Notes: generated by a model not told the origin, from the letters alone. DNA of 64,000 nt from Asanoa ferruginea (GCF_003387075.1 NZ_QUMQ01000001.1:2604001-2668000); one strand, 5' to 3'. Counted from the first letter of the stretch, positions 33,255 through 45,176 are shown. A program made the numbers and translations.

Positions 33255-34739
33255 GTGCGTCTGACTCGCAAACTCGCTGTGCTCGCCGCGGTCCTGGTCG
33301 TGACCGCCGGCACCGTTGCCGTGGCACCGCCGGCGCTGGCCGCCGTCGCGCCGACGATCGTCGCCACCGCGGTGTGTGACGAGGCCACCGCCACCTACAC
33401 GGTGACCTGGACCGTCACCAACGCAAAGGAGACGCCGGCGACCATCAACAGGGTGGTCGCCAACCCGCCGGCGCCGGTCGGCACCTTCACCGGCATCGCG
33501 GTCGGTGACGTCGTGCCGCCGGCATCGCAGGGATCGCTCACCGCGACCGCGACCGTGCACAGCTACCTGCGGCAGAACACGAACCTGCAGATTTACCTCG
33601 ACGGAGGCTCCCAGTACTCGAAGCTGGTGACCTTGCCGGTCTGTGGCAATCCGGTCCTGCCGATCGTCAGCTTCACCTCGGATTGCGACTACCTGACTCT
33701 CAGCGTTTCGATGCCTGCTGGCGGCTATCCGGTGCAGGTCCTGACCAGCCCGGCCAGTGACCCGGAGCTTGGGATCGTGCAGCCCGGCGCTCCCGCGCAG
33801 ACAGTCAAATGGCGTTCACCTGACGAAGAGATCTTCACGGTGCTGGCGTATGTCGGACAGCTTGCGCCAGGTCGGTGGGAGCCGGAGCCGTCCTGCGTGG
33901 CGCCGGTGTCGCTCGGGCAGTTCCAGCTCTTCGCCAGCGTCAACTTCCGCTACGTCGTGCCGTCGGCCTCCGCCAGCCCGGGTCGGGTCGACCAGGCGAT
34001 GGCCGACGAGGTTCGTTCGAACGAGGAAGCCAACACCAACTTCGAGTTTCTCGACGCCGGCGACGGCTATATCGCGATCCGCGAGCCGGAGCAGGACCTG
34101 CTGTTGACCTATTTCAGCGACGCCGCACCGCTGGGCTGGTCGTGGGACGGCCGCGTGGGCGACCCGCAGCGGTTCCGGCTGATCAAGAACGCCGACGGGA
34201 CGGTCAGCCTGAGCGCCAAACTCAACGGCAAATACGTCACCGCCGAGAAGGCCGGCGCGAAGCCGCTCTACGCCAACCGCACCGCGATCGGGCCCTGGGA
34301 GAAGTTCACCCGGTACGCGGCCAACAGCGGTCCGGGCACAATCAACGCGATCGTCAACAACCTGAACGTGACGGCCGAGTCGGCGGGTAAGAAGCCGCTG
34401 ATCGCCAACCGGATGGACCCCGCCCGGTGGGAGTTCTTCTACGTCGAGAACCTCGGCAACGACGAGGTCGCGCTGCGGTCCCTGGTCAACGGCAAGTACG
34501 TGTGCGCCGAGTCGGCCGGCAAGAAGGAACTGATCGCCAACCGCACCACCGTTGGACCGTGGGAGACCTTCAAGGTCATCCGGAACGGCGACGGGTCGGA
34601 AAGCCTCAAGGCCAAAGCCAACGGAAAATACGTCACCGCCGAGTCGGCCGGCCGCAAGCCGCTGATCGCCAACCGGACCGCGATCGGGTGGTGGGAGAAG
34701 TTCAACCTCTACGGCTACAACGGCGCGACAGGAGCCTGA
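33255..34739 (+). CDS. Secreted beta-trefoil (fascin-like) repeat protein, paralogue 1
   Basis: The 494-residue protein has a Sec signal peptide (residues 1-30, PPALAA) and an Ig-like N-terminal domain (about 35-130). A further beta domain with two Cys follows. The C-terminal region (about 215-494) has six trefoil-like motifs; the best are NGKYVTAEKAGAKPLYANRT, NGKYVCAESAGKKELIANRT and NGKYVTAESAGRKPLIANRT, each followed by PWEKF-type closures. The repeat pattern matches fascin-type beta-trefoils, which bind carbohydrate or actin in other organisms; the ligand here is unknown. First of three tandem paralogues; no Shine-Dalgarno, leaderless -10 present. Confidence 0.82.
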   Translation: MRLTRKLAVLAAVLVVTAGTVAVAPPALAAVAPTIVATAVCDEATATYTVTWTVTNAKETPATINRVVANPPAPVGTFTGIAVGDVVPPASQGSLTATATVHSYLRQNTNLQIYLDGGSQYSKLVTLPVCGNPVLPIVSFTSDCDYLTLSVSMPAGGYPVQVLTSPASDPELGIVQPGAPAQTVKWRSPDEEIFTVLAYVGQLAPGRWEPEPSCVAPVSLGQFQLFASVNFRYVVPSASASPGRVDQAMADEVRSNEEANTNFEFLDAGDGYIAIREPEQDLLLTYFSDAAPLGWSWDGRVGDPQRFRLIKNADGTVSLSAKLNGKYVTAEKAGAKPLYANRTAIGPWEKFTRYAANSGPGTINAIVNNLNVTAESAGKKPLIANRMDPARWEFFYVENLGNDEVALRSLVNGKYVCAESAGKKELIANRTTVGPWETFKVIRNGDGSESLKAKANGKYVTAESAGRKPLIANRTAIGWWEKFNLYGYNGATGA

Positions 34740-34788
34740 CCGCGACGGCACGGCCGAAAAGCGGACCCCGCGTCGGTGATCTTGGAAC

Positions 34789-34794
34789 TAGGCT
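34789..34794 (+). promoter_or_regulatory. Leaderless -10 box, second fascin-like gene
   Basis: TAGGCT ends 7 nt before GTG 34802, with GGTGATCTT 5 bp upstream of the box, matching the first paralogue. Confidence 0.55.
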
Positions 34795-34801
34795 GCGTGC
34801 C

Positions 34802-36301
34802 GTGCGTCTGAACTCCAAGATCGCCGTCGTCGTCGCGGCGCTGGTTGGCTCGGGTGGTGCCGTTTTCGTGGCATCACCGGCGCTGGCCGCGGTGCCCAAA
34901 CCGACGATCACCATGAACGCCGTCTGCGACGCGGCAACCGCTACCTACACCGTGACGATGGCCATCACCAACGCCACCGAGACTCCGCTGGCACTCACCG
35001 AGACCTCGGTCCTGCCGCCCGCACCGGTCAGCACCATCAGCGGCTTCGCGGTGGGCGACATCCTGCCGCCGGCGTCGCAGGGATCGCTCGTCGCGACCAT
35101 GACCATGCACAGCTACCGCAACAACCAGGTCCCGGACCTGTCATTCCGCCTCGAGGGGTCGACAACCCCCTACGGCGGCGGTCTGCTCCTGCCGCTGTGC
35201 GGTGAGCCGGTCCAGCCGACCGTCCAATTCACCTCGCACTGCGACGAGTTCGAAATCACCGTCGCGATGCCCGAGGGCGGTTATCCGGCGCCGATGTATG
35301 TCGATTACGACCACCTGCCGACGTTGGTGGTGGAACCCGGTGGTCCGGCGAAGACCTGGCGGTTCCCCTGGACCAAGGTGAACGCGCCGCTCGCGGTGTG
35401 GATCCAGAACGTCGGGCCGGTGGCGACCGGGCAGTGGGTCGAGCCCTCGTCGTGCGAGTCGACGCCACCACCCCCGCCTCCGCCGGCGTCGCTGGGCGTC
35501 TTCAACCTGTTCGCCCAGGCCAACTTCCGCTACCTCGTTCCGGCCGCGAGCGGCGTGAACAACCAGGGTCCGGTCGACTCGGTGCGGGCGATCGAGACCG
35601 CCCCGAAGGTCGACGCGACCAACCTCGAGTTCCTGGACGCCGGCAACGGCGATGTCGCGGTGCGGCAACCGGGCAACAAGACGCTGCTGACCGTCGCCGG
35701 CGACACGGTGCCGCTGCGGTGGACGTCGAGCCAGTCGATCCTCGACTCGCAACGGTTCCGGCTGCTCACCAACACCGACGGCACGGTGAGCCTGCGCGCC
35801 AACCTCAACGGCAAGTATGTGACCGCGGAGAAGGCCGGCGCTCAGCCCCTTTTCGCCAACCGGACCGCGATCGGCCCTTGGGAGAAGTTCACCCGGAATG
35901 CGAAGGGCACGGGCCCGGCCCCGATCAACGCGCTCATCAACAACAAGTTCGTGACCGCGGAAAAGGCCGGCGCTCAGCCGTTGATCGCCAACCGCGGCGT
36001 CGTCGGCCAGTGGGAGTTCTTCACCGTCGAGTCGCTCGGCAACGGCAACGTCGCGCTCAAGTCGCTCGTCAACGGCAAGTATGTGACCGCCGAGAAGGCC
36101 GGCGCGAAATCGCTGATCGCGAACCGCGCGGTGGTCGGCCCGTGGGAGACGTTCAAGGTGATCACCAACGCCGACGGGACCGAGAGCCTTCAGGCACAGA
36201 TCAACGGTAAATATGTCACTGCGGAGAAAGCCGGCAAGCAGGCGCTGATCGCCAACCGCACGGCGATCGGGCCGTGGGAAAAGTTCAATATTTTCGGCTG
36301 A
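34802..36301 (+). CDS. Secreted beta-trefoil (fascin-like) repeat protein, paralogue 2
   Basis: The 499-residue paralogue has the same layout: signal peptide (about residues 1-29, SPALAA), Ig-like domain, second beta domain, then a short poly-Pro hinge (PPPPPPPASLG) not present in paralogue 1. A trefoil follows with units NGKYVTAEKAGAQPLFANRT, NNKFVTAEKAGAQPLIANRG, NGKYVTAEKAGAKSLIANRA and NGKYVTAEKAGKQALIANRT. Its units are more alike than in paralogue 1, suggesting recent homogenisation. The start GTG follows a TAGGCT -10 box; the open frame further upstream to 34427 overlaps paralogue 1 and is spurious. Confidence 0.82.
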   Translation: MRLNSKIAVVVAALVGSGGAVFVASPALAAVPKPTITMNAVCDAATATYTVTMAITNATETPLALTETSVLPPAPVSTISGFAVGDILPPASQGSLVATMTMHSYRNNQVPDLSFRLEGSTTPYGGGLLLPLCGEPVQPTVQFTSHCDEFEITVAMPEGGYPAPMYVDYDHLPTLVVEPGGPAKTWRFPWTKVNAPLAVWIQNVGPVATGQWVEPSSCESTPPPPPPPASLGVFNLFAQANFRYLVPAASGVNNQGPVDSVRAIETAPKVDATNLEFLDAGNGDVAVRQPGNKTLLTVAGDTVPLRWTSSQSILDSQRFRLLTNTDGTVSLRANLNGKYVTAEKAGAQPLFANRTAIGPWEKFTRNAKGTGPAPINALINNKFVTAEKAGAQPLIANRGVVGQWEFFTVESLGNGNVALKSLVNGKYVTAEKAGAKSLIANRAVVGPWETFKVITNADGTESLQAQINGKYVTAEKAGKQALIANRTAIGPWEKFNIFG

Positions 36302-36335
36302 CGATAGGGGACAGCGAAAGCGGCCATCGTGGATT

Positions 36336-36341
36336 TAGGCT
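36336..36341 (+). promoter_or_regulatory. Leaderless -10 box, third fascin-like gene
   Basis: TAGGCT ends 6 nt before GTG 36348. The upstream GGTGATCTT element is only partly conserved. Confidence 0.5.
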
Positions 36342-36347
36342 GCGCCC

Positions 36348-37796
36348 GTGCGCCTGACCCGTAAGTTCGCCGTTCTCGTCGCCACCATCGTGGCAGCGGG
36401 TGGTGCCGTTGTGGCGGCACCACCCGCGCTCGCCGCCCCACCACTGACGACGACGGCTGTCGCCGTATGTGATGCGGCCAGCGCGACCTACACGATCACC
36501 TGGACGATCACCAACGCCGCCGAGACCCCGTTGACCATTGCCTCGGTGTGGCTTACCCCGGACGCTCCGATCAGCGCGCTGAGCGGGATCGCGCCCGGCT
36601 CCATCGTGCCGCCCGCGTCCGAGGGTCCCCTGATCGCGACCTCGACCGTGCACAGCTATTTCTTCTCCCGCGCGATTATCCGGATGACACTCGAGGGATC
36701 GCCCAACGTCTACGGTGGCGGCCCCAGCCTGCCGGTCTGCGGCAAGCCGGTGATGCCGCAGATCGGCTCCGTCTCGCGGTGCGACGCATTTGAGATCAGC
36801 GCCGAGATGCCGGCGAATGGCTATGCCGTTTCACTCAGCATCCGCGACCAGCCCACGCTGATTGTCGAGCCGGGGATGCCCGCGAAGAAGTGGACGTTGC
36901 CCGCCGAGCCCGGAGCTGTCTACGTCGAAATCCCGGGCCAAGGCTTCGTCGCCTCCCCCGAGTGGGTGCCACCGCGCTCGTGCGTGTCGCCGTCGCTGGG
37001 CGTTTCCCAGCTGTTCGCGCTGGTCAACTACCGCTACGTTTTGCCGACCAACGCGGGCCCCGGCACGCCGGTCGACACGGTGCGGGCCGACACGATCAGC
37101 CCGATCGAACAGACCAAACTCGAGTTTCTCGACGCCGGCGACGGATACATCGCGATCGAACAGCCCGCCAACAAGTCCTTGTTGTCTGTTGTCAGCGACA
37201 CCGAGCCGTTGCGGTGGCAGTTCCACGACTACGTCGGTGATGCCCAACGGTTCCGGCTGGTCACCAACGCCGACGGGTCGGTCAGCCTGCGGGCCAAGCT
37301 CAACGGGAAATATGTCACCGCCGAAAAGGCAGGGAAGCAGCCGTTGTATGCGAACCGGGCGGCGATCGGCCCCTGGGAGAAGTTCACCCGTTACGCCGTG
37401 GGCGCGGGGCCCGCACCGATCCTCGCACTGGTCAACAGCGGCTTCGTGACGGCGGAGTCGGCCGGCAAGAAGCCGCTGATCGCCAACCGCGGCGACGCAG
37501 CCCTGTGGGAGTTCTTCTTCGTCGAAGACCTCGGCAACGGCAAGGTGGCGCTGAAGTCCCTGGTCAACGGCAAGTACGTGACCGCGGAATCGGCCGGCAA
37601 GAAGCCGTTGATCGCCAACCGGGCGGCGGTCGGGCCGTGGGAGACGTTCACGCTGGTCAGCAACGCCGACCAGACGCAGAGCCTCCGGGCGCAGGTCAAC
37701 GGCAAGTATGTGACGGCCGAGAAGGCCGGTGCGCAGCCGCTGATCGCCAACCGGGCCGCGATCGGGCCCTGGGAGAAGTTCAACCTGCTCCGCTGA
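36348..37796 (+). CDS. Secreted beta-trefoil (fascin-like) repeat protein, paralogue 3
   Basis: The 482-residue paralogue has a signal peptide (about residues 1-28, PPALAA), Ig-like domain, second beta domain with paired Cys, and a trefoil with NGKYVTAEKAGKQPLYANRA, NSGFVTAESAGKKPLIANRG, NGKYVTAESAGKKPLIANRA and NGKYVTAEKAGAQPLIANRA. It lacks the poly-Pro hinge of paralogue 2. A strong terminator follows, so the three genes end at 37838. Function is unknown; a secreted surface-binding or lectin-like role is inferred. Confidence 0.82.
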   Translation: MRLTRKFAVLVATIVAAGGAVVAAPPALAAPPLTTTAVAVCDAASATYTITWTITNAAETPLTIASVWLTPDAPISALSGIAPGSIVPPASEGPLIATSTVHSYFFSRAIIRMTLEGSPNVYGGGPSLPVCGKPVMPQIGSVSRCDAFEISAEMPANGYAVSLSIRDQPTLIVEPGMPAKKWTLPAEPGAVYVEIPGQGFVASPEWVPPRSCVSPSLGVSQLFALVNYRYVLPTNAGPGTPVDTVRADTISPIEQTKLEFLDAGDGYIAIEQPANKSLLSVVSDTEPLRWQFHDYVGDAQRFRLVTNADGSVSLRAKLNGKYVTAEKAGKQPLYANRAAIGPWEKFTRYAVGAGPAPILALVNSGFVTAESAGKKPLIANRGDAALWEFFFVEDLGNGKVALKSLVNGKYVTAESAGKKPLIANRAAVGPWETFTLVSNADQTQSLRAQVNGKYVTAEKAGAQPLIANRAAIGPWEKFNLLR

Positions 37797-37802
37797 ACAG
37801 CC

Positions 37803-37838
37803 CGGAGCCCGGCACCCATGTTCGGGTGCCGGGCTCCG
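37803..37838. terminator. Bidirectional terminator between paralogue 3 and leuA
   Basis: A perfect 15-bp stem CGGAGCCCGGCACCC/GGGTGCCGGGCTCCG with a 6-nt loop, followed by a short T-rich stretch on the plus strand. Confidence 0.85.
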
Positions 37839-37857
37839 GTCTTTCCGGGATCGCCGG

Positions 37858-39762
<1,905 letters not shown>

Positions 39763-39764
39763 TC

Positions 39765-39795
39765 ACCCTACGTGACCTCGTGGGCGATTTGCCAA
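39765..39795 (-). promoter_or_regulatory. leuA leader promoter
   Basis: TAGGGT (complement of 39765-39770) as -10 and TTGGCA (complement of 39790-39795) as -35, spaced 19 bp, would start transcription just before the leader ATG. Confidence 0.45.
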
Positions 39796-39826
39796 GCACC
39801 TTCCGGACTCTGAGACAGAAGTCTCG

Positions 39827-40627
39827 TCAGGTTGCCGGTCGGGTACTCCCTGTCACGCTCGGCGTGGGGGTCGGCGGTGCGGCCATGCCCAACGGCTTGC
39901 CGTCGGTGACCGGGCCGGGCATCGCCACGGTGGCCGGTGCCGGGCCGGGTGGGCCGGCCAGCACGAGATCGCCGTAGTCGAGGCGGGCCGCGGTCAGCGT
40001 GCCATCGGCGTCGTAGCAGTAGATGCCCACGTCGAGAGCGGCGGTGACGGACGCCGTCGTGGTCTCGACCGCGAAGCAGGAGCCGCCGGCGCCGGGCACC
40101 CGGGCGGCCGTCGAGACCGCGAGCGGCGCGCCCTGGTCGGTCAGCACATGGCGAACGGTGACCAGCGGCCGCTGCACCTGCGGGTCGATCGCGTCGGGCA
40201 CATCGGCGTCGCTGTCGCCGATCTGCACGCACCGCGGCGTGATCGCCTCGTCGGCCGAGGGCAGCGCGCACTGGAAAAGGCCGATCTCGTTGTGCACGAT
40301 CGAGATGTCGACGGTGCCGCCCAATGCGAGATCGGGCACGTCGACCCGCCAACTGCCGTCCTTCGCGATCGTCACGGAGACGCTGCGCTCCCGGTTGTCG
40401 GCGCGGTAGGTGTAGATCGCGGTGAGCGTGCGGTCCTGCGCCGCGGCGGCTAGCGCGGCCAGTTGGTCACGCGCGGCGGCCTCAGCGGTGGGTGGCGGGC
40501 CGGTCGGGGTCGGCTCGTCGGACTCGGGCGCGGGATCTCCGCCACAGCCGGTGAGCAGGAGCACGCCGGTCAACGCGCCGGCGAACCACCGGCGCGGGCG
40601 CACCCCGTACCCCCACACGGGGTTCAT
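39827..40627 (-). CDS. Lipoprotein of unknown function
   Basis: The 266-residue product has a lipoprotein signal peptide (LTGVLLLTGCGG, lipidated Cys near residue 28) and a Pro/Thr tether. A domain resembling the outer-layer lipoproteins of actinobacteria follows (TLTAIYTYRADNRERSVSV, then GGSCFAVETT, a possible disulfide with CYDADG). A Pro-rich tail ends the protein. No named family is recognised with confidence. It sits upstream of the leuA leader and is divergent from lysC. Confidence 0.75.
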   Translation of the reverse strand: MNPVWGYGVRPRRWFAGALTGVLLLTGCGGDPAPESDEPTPTGPPPTAEAAARDQLAALAAAAQDRTLTAIYTYRADNRERSVSVTIAKDGSWRVDVPDLALGGTVDISIVHNEIGLFQCALPSADEAITPRCVQIGDSDADVPDAIDPQVQRPLVTVRHVLTDQGAPLAVSTAARVPGAGGSCFAVETTTASVTAALDVGIYCYDADGTLTAARLDYGDLVLAGPPGPAPATVAMPGPVTDGKPLGMAAPPTPTPSVTGSTRPAT

Positions 40628-40885
40628 TGTGGGGGTCTTGCCATGTAGACCGGTCCATGCGTGCCGGCGTGTCTTCGGTCGGCTGGAACTTCTGATCGTG
40701 AACGGTGCGTGACGGTCCGTCAGATGGTGGGATCGCGACTCCCCTCACACCTTGGCCGCCGGTACCCTGACGGGGGAAAATTGCGCGCCGCCGGCGGCCA
40801 ACCCGGCGGCGTTGGCACGTTCGCCTCGCGTGGCGCCGACCCGGCACCACAGGGGCGCGGAGTATGTGAAAGGGAGCGTTCCGCG

Positions 40886-42162
<1,277 letters not shown>

Positions 42163-42166
<4 letters not shown>

Positions 42167-43233
42167 GCCCCGTGTCCGGTCTGCCTTCCCTAGCCGTGGT
42201 CGGCGCGACCGGAGCCGTCGGCACCGTGATGTGCGAGTTGCTGTCGGCACGTAAGAACGTGTGGGGCGAGATCCGGCTGCTGGCGTCGGAGCGCTCGGCC
42301 GGCAAGAAGGTCTACTGCCGGGGCGAGGAGCTGACCGTTCAGCCGCTCTCCGAGGCGTCGCTGGCCGGCGTCGACGTGGCGATGTTCGACGTCCCCGACG
42401 AGGTCTCCGCGGCCTGGGCCCCGCGGGCGGCCGCGCTGGGCGCCGTGGCGGTCGACAACTCCGGCGCGTTCCGGATGGACCGCGACGTGCCCCTGGTGGT
42501 GCCGGAGATCAACCCGGAGCAGATCCGCAACCGTCCCAAGGGCATCATCGCCAACGCCAACTGCACGACGCTCGCGATGATCGTCGCGATCGCCCCGCTG
42601 CACCGCGAATATGGCCTGCGCGAGCTGGTGCTGGCCTCCTACCAGGCGGTGTCCGGAGCCGGGCAGATCGGCGTCGACACGCTGCACGACCAGCTGACGA
42701 AGATCGCCGGCGACCGCGCCCTGGGCTCGCGCTCCGGCAACGTCCGCCAGGCGATCGGCGACGACCTGGGCCCGTTCCCGGCCCCACTGGCGCTCAACGT
42801 GGTGCCGTGGGCGGGTTCGCTCAAAGACGGCGGCTGGTCGTCGGAGGAGCTCAAGCTCCGCAACGAGTCCCGCAAGATCCTCGGGCTGCCCGACCTGAAG
42901 GTGTCGGCCACCTGCGTGCGGGTCAGCGTGGTGACCGGCCACTCGGTGGCGGTGCACGCGGTCTTCGGCACCGAGGTCACCGCCGAGGGCGCCCGCGAGG
43001 CGCTACGCAACGCACCCGGCGTGATCCTGGTCGACGACCCGGCGGCAGGCGAGTTCCCGATGCCGATCGACGCGGTCGGCACCGACCCGTCGTGGGTCGG
43101 CCGCATCCGCCGGGCGATGGACGACCCACGGGCGCTCGACCTGTTCGTGACCGGCGACAACCTGCGTAAGGGTGCGGCGCTCAACACCGCCCAGATCGCG
43201 GAGTTGGTCGCCGCGGAGCTCACCAGCAAGTAG
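42163..43233 (+). CDS. asd: Aspartate-semialdehyde dehydrogenase
   Basis: The 356-residue enzyme reduces aspartyl phosphate to aspartate semialdehyde with NADPH. Nucleotide-binding GATGAVG (residues 14-20), catalytic Cys134 in NANCTT and the substrate-loop SGAGQIG pattern are present. GTG 42163 overlaps lysC by 4 bp (translational coupling); GTG 42172 is a possible alternative. The gene ends in an array of 53-bp repeats. Confidence 0.95.
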
Positions 43234-43744
43234 CGGATAACTCGCTGCTGACCGCATCGCGGCAACGCCCGCAGCGGCGGCAACACGGTGCTGCCGCAGC
43301 GGGTGCCGCCTCTGCGGCGCCCGCTGGTCGCTGGGCGTGTTGCGGCGGTGCCGCACGGTTCGCAAGCCCCGACGGGTCGAGGCTTGGGCGTGTTGCGGCG
43401 GTGCCGCATGGTTCGCAAGCCCCGACGGGTCGAGGCTTGGGCGTGTTGCGGCGGTGCCGCATGGTTCGCAAGCCCCGACGGGTCGAGGCTTGGGCGTGTT
43501 GCGGCGGTGCCGCATGGTTCGCAAGCCCCGACGGGTCGAGGCTTGGGCGTGTTGCGGCGGTGCCGCACGGTTCGCAAGCCCCGACGGGTCGAGGCTTGGG
43601 CGTGTTGCGGCGGTGCCGCACGGTTCGCAAGCCCCGACGGGTCGAGGCTTGGGCGTGTTGCGGCGGTGCCGCACGGTTCGCAAGCCCCGACGAGGCGAGC
43701 GCCTCCGCAGGGCTGTGCGCGTGAGATGACGAGCTAAGCGAGCC
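43234..43744. other. Gene-free region between asd and the YqeY gene
   Basis: This 510-bp gap between convergent genes holds an array of 53-bp repeats (43333-43703), preceded by about 100 bp of GC-rich hairpin-forming sequence. The frames inside are not coding: a 53-bp period shifts the reading frame at each unit. Confidence 0.75.
43333..43703. repeat. Tandem repeat array, 53-bp period, seven copies
   Basis: Units start GGGCGTGTTGCGGCGGTGCC at 43333, 43386, 43439, 43492, 43545, 43598 and 43651; the last is diverged and truncated. They differ mainly at one position (GCAC or GCAT). Each contains two potential hairpins: GCGGCGGTGCCGC, and CAAGCCCCGA with TCGAGGCTTG. Transcripts from asd would fold as a string of hairpins. 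Confidence 0.92.
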
Positions 43745-44200
43745 TTAGAGCCCGAGTTGCCGGCGGACCTCCGCAGCGACCCGGCCGCCTTCCGCGCGGC
43801 CGGCCACGGCGGCCTGTGCCGCCTTCATGGCCGGGCCCATCTGGGCTTTGCCGGTGAAGCCACCGTCGGCGAGGGCGCCGCTCACGATCTCGGCGATTTC
43901 CTCGTCGCTGAGCTGCTTGGGCAGGTAGCGGTCGAGGACCTCGCCCTCGGCCTGCTCCTTCGCCGCCTGCTCGGCGCGGCCGGCGTCGGCGAAGGCGGTC
44001 GCCGCCTCCCGGCGCTTCTTGGCCTCGCGGGTGAGCACGGCGAGGATCTCGTCGTCGCTGAGCTCGCGCTTCTCCTTGCCGGCCACCTCGGCGTTGCCGA
44101 TCGCGGCCAGCGCCAGCCGCAACGTCGACGTCGTCATCTCGTCGCGTGCCTTCAGCGCTGTCCGCATGTCGTTGGTGAGGACGTCCTTGAGCGTGCTCAT
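43745..44200 (-). CDS. GatB/YqeY domain-containing protein
   Basis: The 151-residue alpha-helical protein matches YqeY: start MSTLKDVLTNDMRTALKARD, then KKRREAATAFADAGRAEQA and LPKQLSDEEI, closing with GPAMKAAQAAVAGRAEGGRV. YqeY homologues resemble the tRNA-binding C-terminal domain of GatB; their role is undefined. ATG 44200 has no Shine-Dalgarno; a TAGTTT -10 box (complement of 44209-44214) lies 8 nt upstream, so the mRNA is likely leaderless. It is divergent from the metallophosphoesterase. Confidence 0.88.
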   Translation of the reverse strand: MSTLKDVLTNDMRTALKARDEMTTSTLRLALAAIGNAEVAGKEKRELSDDEILAVLTREAKKRREAATAFADAGRAEQAAKEQAEGEVLDRYLPKQLSDEEIAEIVSGALADGGFTGKAQMGPAMKAAQAAVAGRAEGGRVAAEVRRQLGL

Positions 44201-44208
44201 GAGGCCAC

Positions 44209-44218
44209 AAACTACCCT
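44209..44218. promoter_or_regulatory. Overlapping divergent leaderless promoters
   Basis: TAGTTT on the minus strand (44209-44214) and TACCCT on the plus strand (44213-44218) share 2 bp. Only 25 bp separate the two start codons, so the two -10 boxes cannot be occupied together. Confidence 0.6.
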
Positions 44219-44225
44219 GAGTCCC

Positions 44226-45119
44226 ATGCGAAAGCGCACGGTATACCGGCTCGCCGCCGGCACGGCTGCAGCGGGGGCGGCGACCTTCGCCTACGCCTCG
44301 CTCGTCGAACGCAACCTGTTCACCCTCCGGCGGGCCGAGGTGCCGGTGCTGGCCACCGACGCGGAGCCGTTGCGCATCCTGCATCTCTCGGACCTGCACA
44401 TGATGCCCGACCAGCGGCGCAAGCAGCGGTGGGTGGCCGCGCTCGCCGGCACCGATCCCGACCTGGTCGTGGTCACCGGTGACAACATGGCCAACCCGGG
44501 CGCGGTGCCGGGTGTGCTGCGGGCGTTGCAGCCGTTGCTCGACGTGCCGGGCGCGTTCGTGTTCGGGTCCAACGACTATCGCGGGCCGGTCTTCAAGAAC
44601 CCGCTGGGCTACTTCAACAAAGACCGCGACTACGTGCAGGGCGTTGAGCTGCCCACCGAAGAGCTCCGCGAGGTTCTGGTCGGTGCGGGGTGGACCGACC
44701 TCAACAACGCGCGTACGACGCTCAAGGCGGGCGGGCGGCTGATCGAGGTGGTCGGGGTCGACGACCCGCACGTGGAGCGCGACGACTACGCCTCGGTGGC
44801 CGGGCCGGCCTCGCCGGCCGCCGACCTGCGGCTCGCGCTGACCCACACGCCCGAGCCGCGGGTGCTCGACGAGATGGCCCGCGACGGCTTCGACCTGATG
44901 GTCGCCGGCCACACCCACGGCGGTCAGGTCTGCGTGCCGTTCGTCGGCGCGCTGGTGACCAACTGCGGCCTGCCCCGGTCGATGGCCAGCGGCCTGCACC
45001 GCTGGCCCGGCACGGCCGCCTGGCTGCACGTCTCGGCCGGCCTCGGCACCCACCCGACCGCGCCGATCCGGTTCGCCTGCCGACCCGAGGCGACGCTGCT
45101 CACGCTCATCCCCCGCTGA
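44226..45119 (+). CDS. Metallophosphoesterase (calcineurin-like), membrane-anchored
   Basis: The 297-residue protein has an N-terminal anchor or signal ([20 protein letters not shown]), then a calcineurin-like phosphoesterase domain. It starts [15 protein letters not shown], with [14 protein letters not shown] and [13 protein letters not shown] forming the dinuclear metal site. Homologues (YkuE-like) act on lipids or other phosphoesters; the substrate is unknown. ATG 44226 follows a TACCCT -10 box by 7 nt and has no Shine-Dalgarno; the frame extends into the divergent YqeY gene, which I reject. Confidence 0.88.
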   Translation: MRKRTVYRLAAGTAAAGAATFAYASLVERNLFTLRRAEVPVLATDAEPLRILHLSDLHMMPDQRRKQRWVAALAGTDPDLVVVTGDNMANPGAVPGVLRALQPLLDVPGAFVFGSNDYRGPVFKNPLGYFNKDRDYVQGVELPTEELREVLVGAGWTDLNNARTTLKAGGRLIEVVGVDDPHVERDDYASVAGPASPAADLRLALTHTPEPRVLDEMARDGFDLMVAGHTHGGQVCVPFVGALVTNCGLPRSMASGLHRWPGTAAWLHVSAGLGTHPTAPIRFACRPEATLLTLIPR

Positions 45120-45134
45120 GTCGGTATACCGAAT

Positions 45135-45162
45135 TTGACCCGGGTGGGCGCTGGGCTACTAT
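45135..45162 (+). promoter_or_regulatory. tRNA-Pro promoter
   Basis: TTGACC (-35) and TACTAT (-10) are separated by 16 bp; the -10 box ends 14 nt before the mature tRNA 5' end. The palindrome TCGGTATACCGA at 45121-45132 abuts the -35 box. Confidence 0.65.
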
Positions 45163-45176
45163 TGCTCGGCACGCCT

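Noticed and set aside
34427-34801. N-terminal extension of the second fascin-like protein
   Set aside because: It overlaps paralogue 1 in another frame; the signal peptide and -10 box locate the start at 34802.
43333-43703. CRISPR array
   Set aside because: There are no variable spacers: the complete 53-bp unit repeats, and no cas genes are present.
43337-43729. Repetitive protein encoded by the 53-bp array
   Set aside because: A period that is not a multiple of three cycles through all frames, which a selected coding sequence would not do; no ribosome binding site precedes it.
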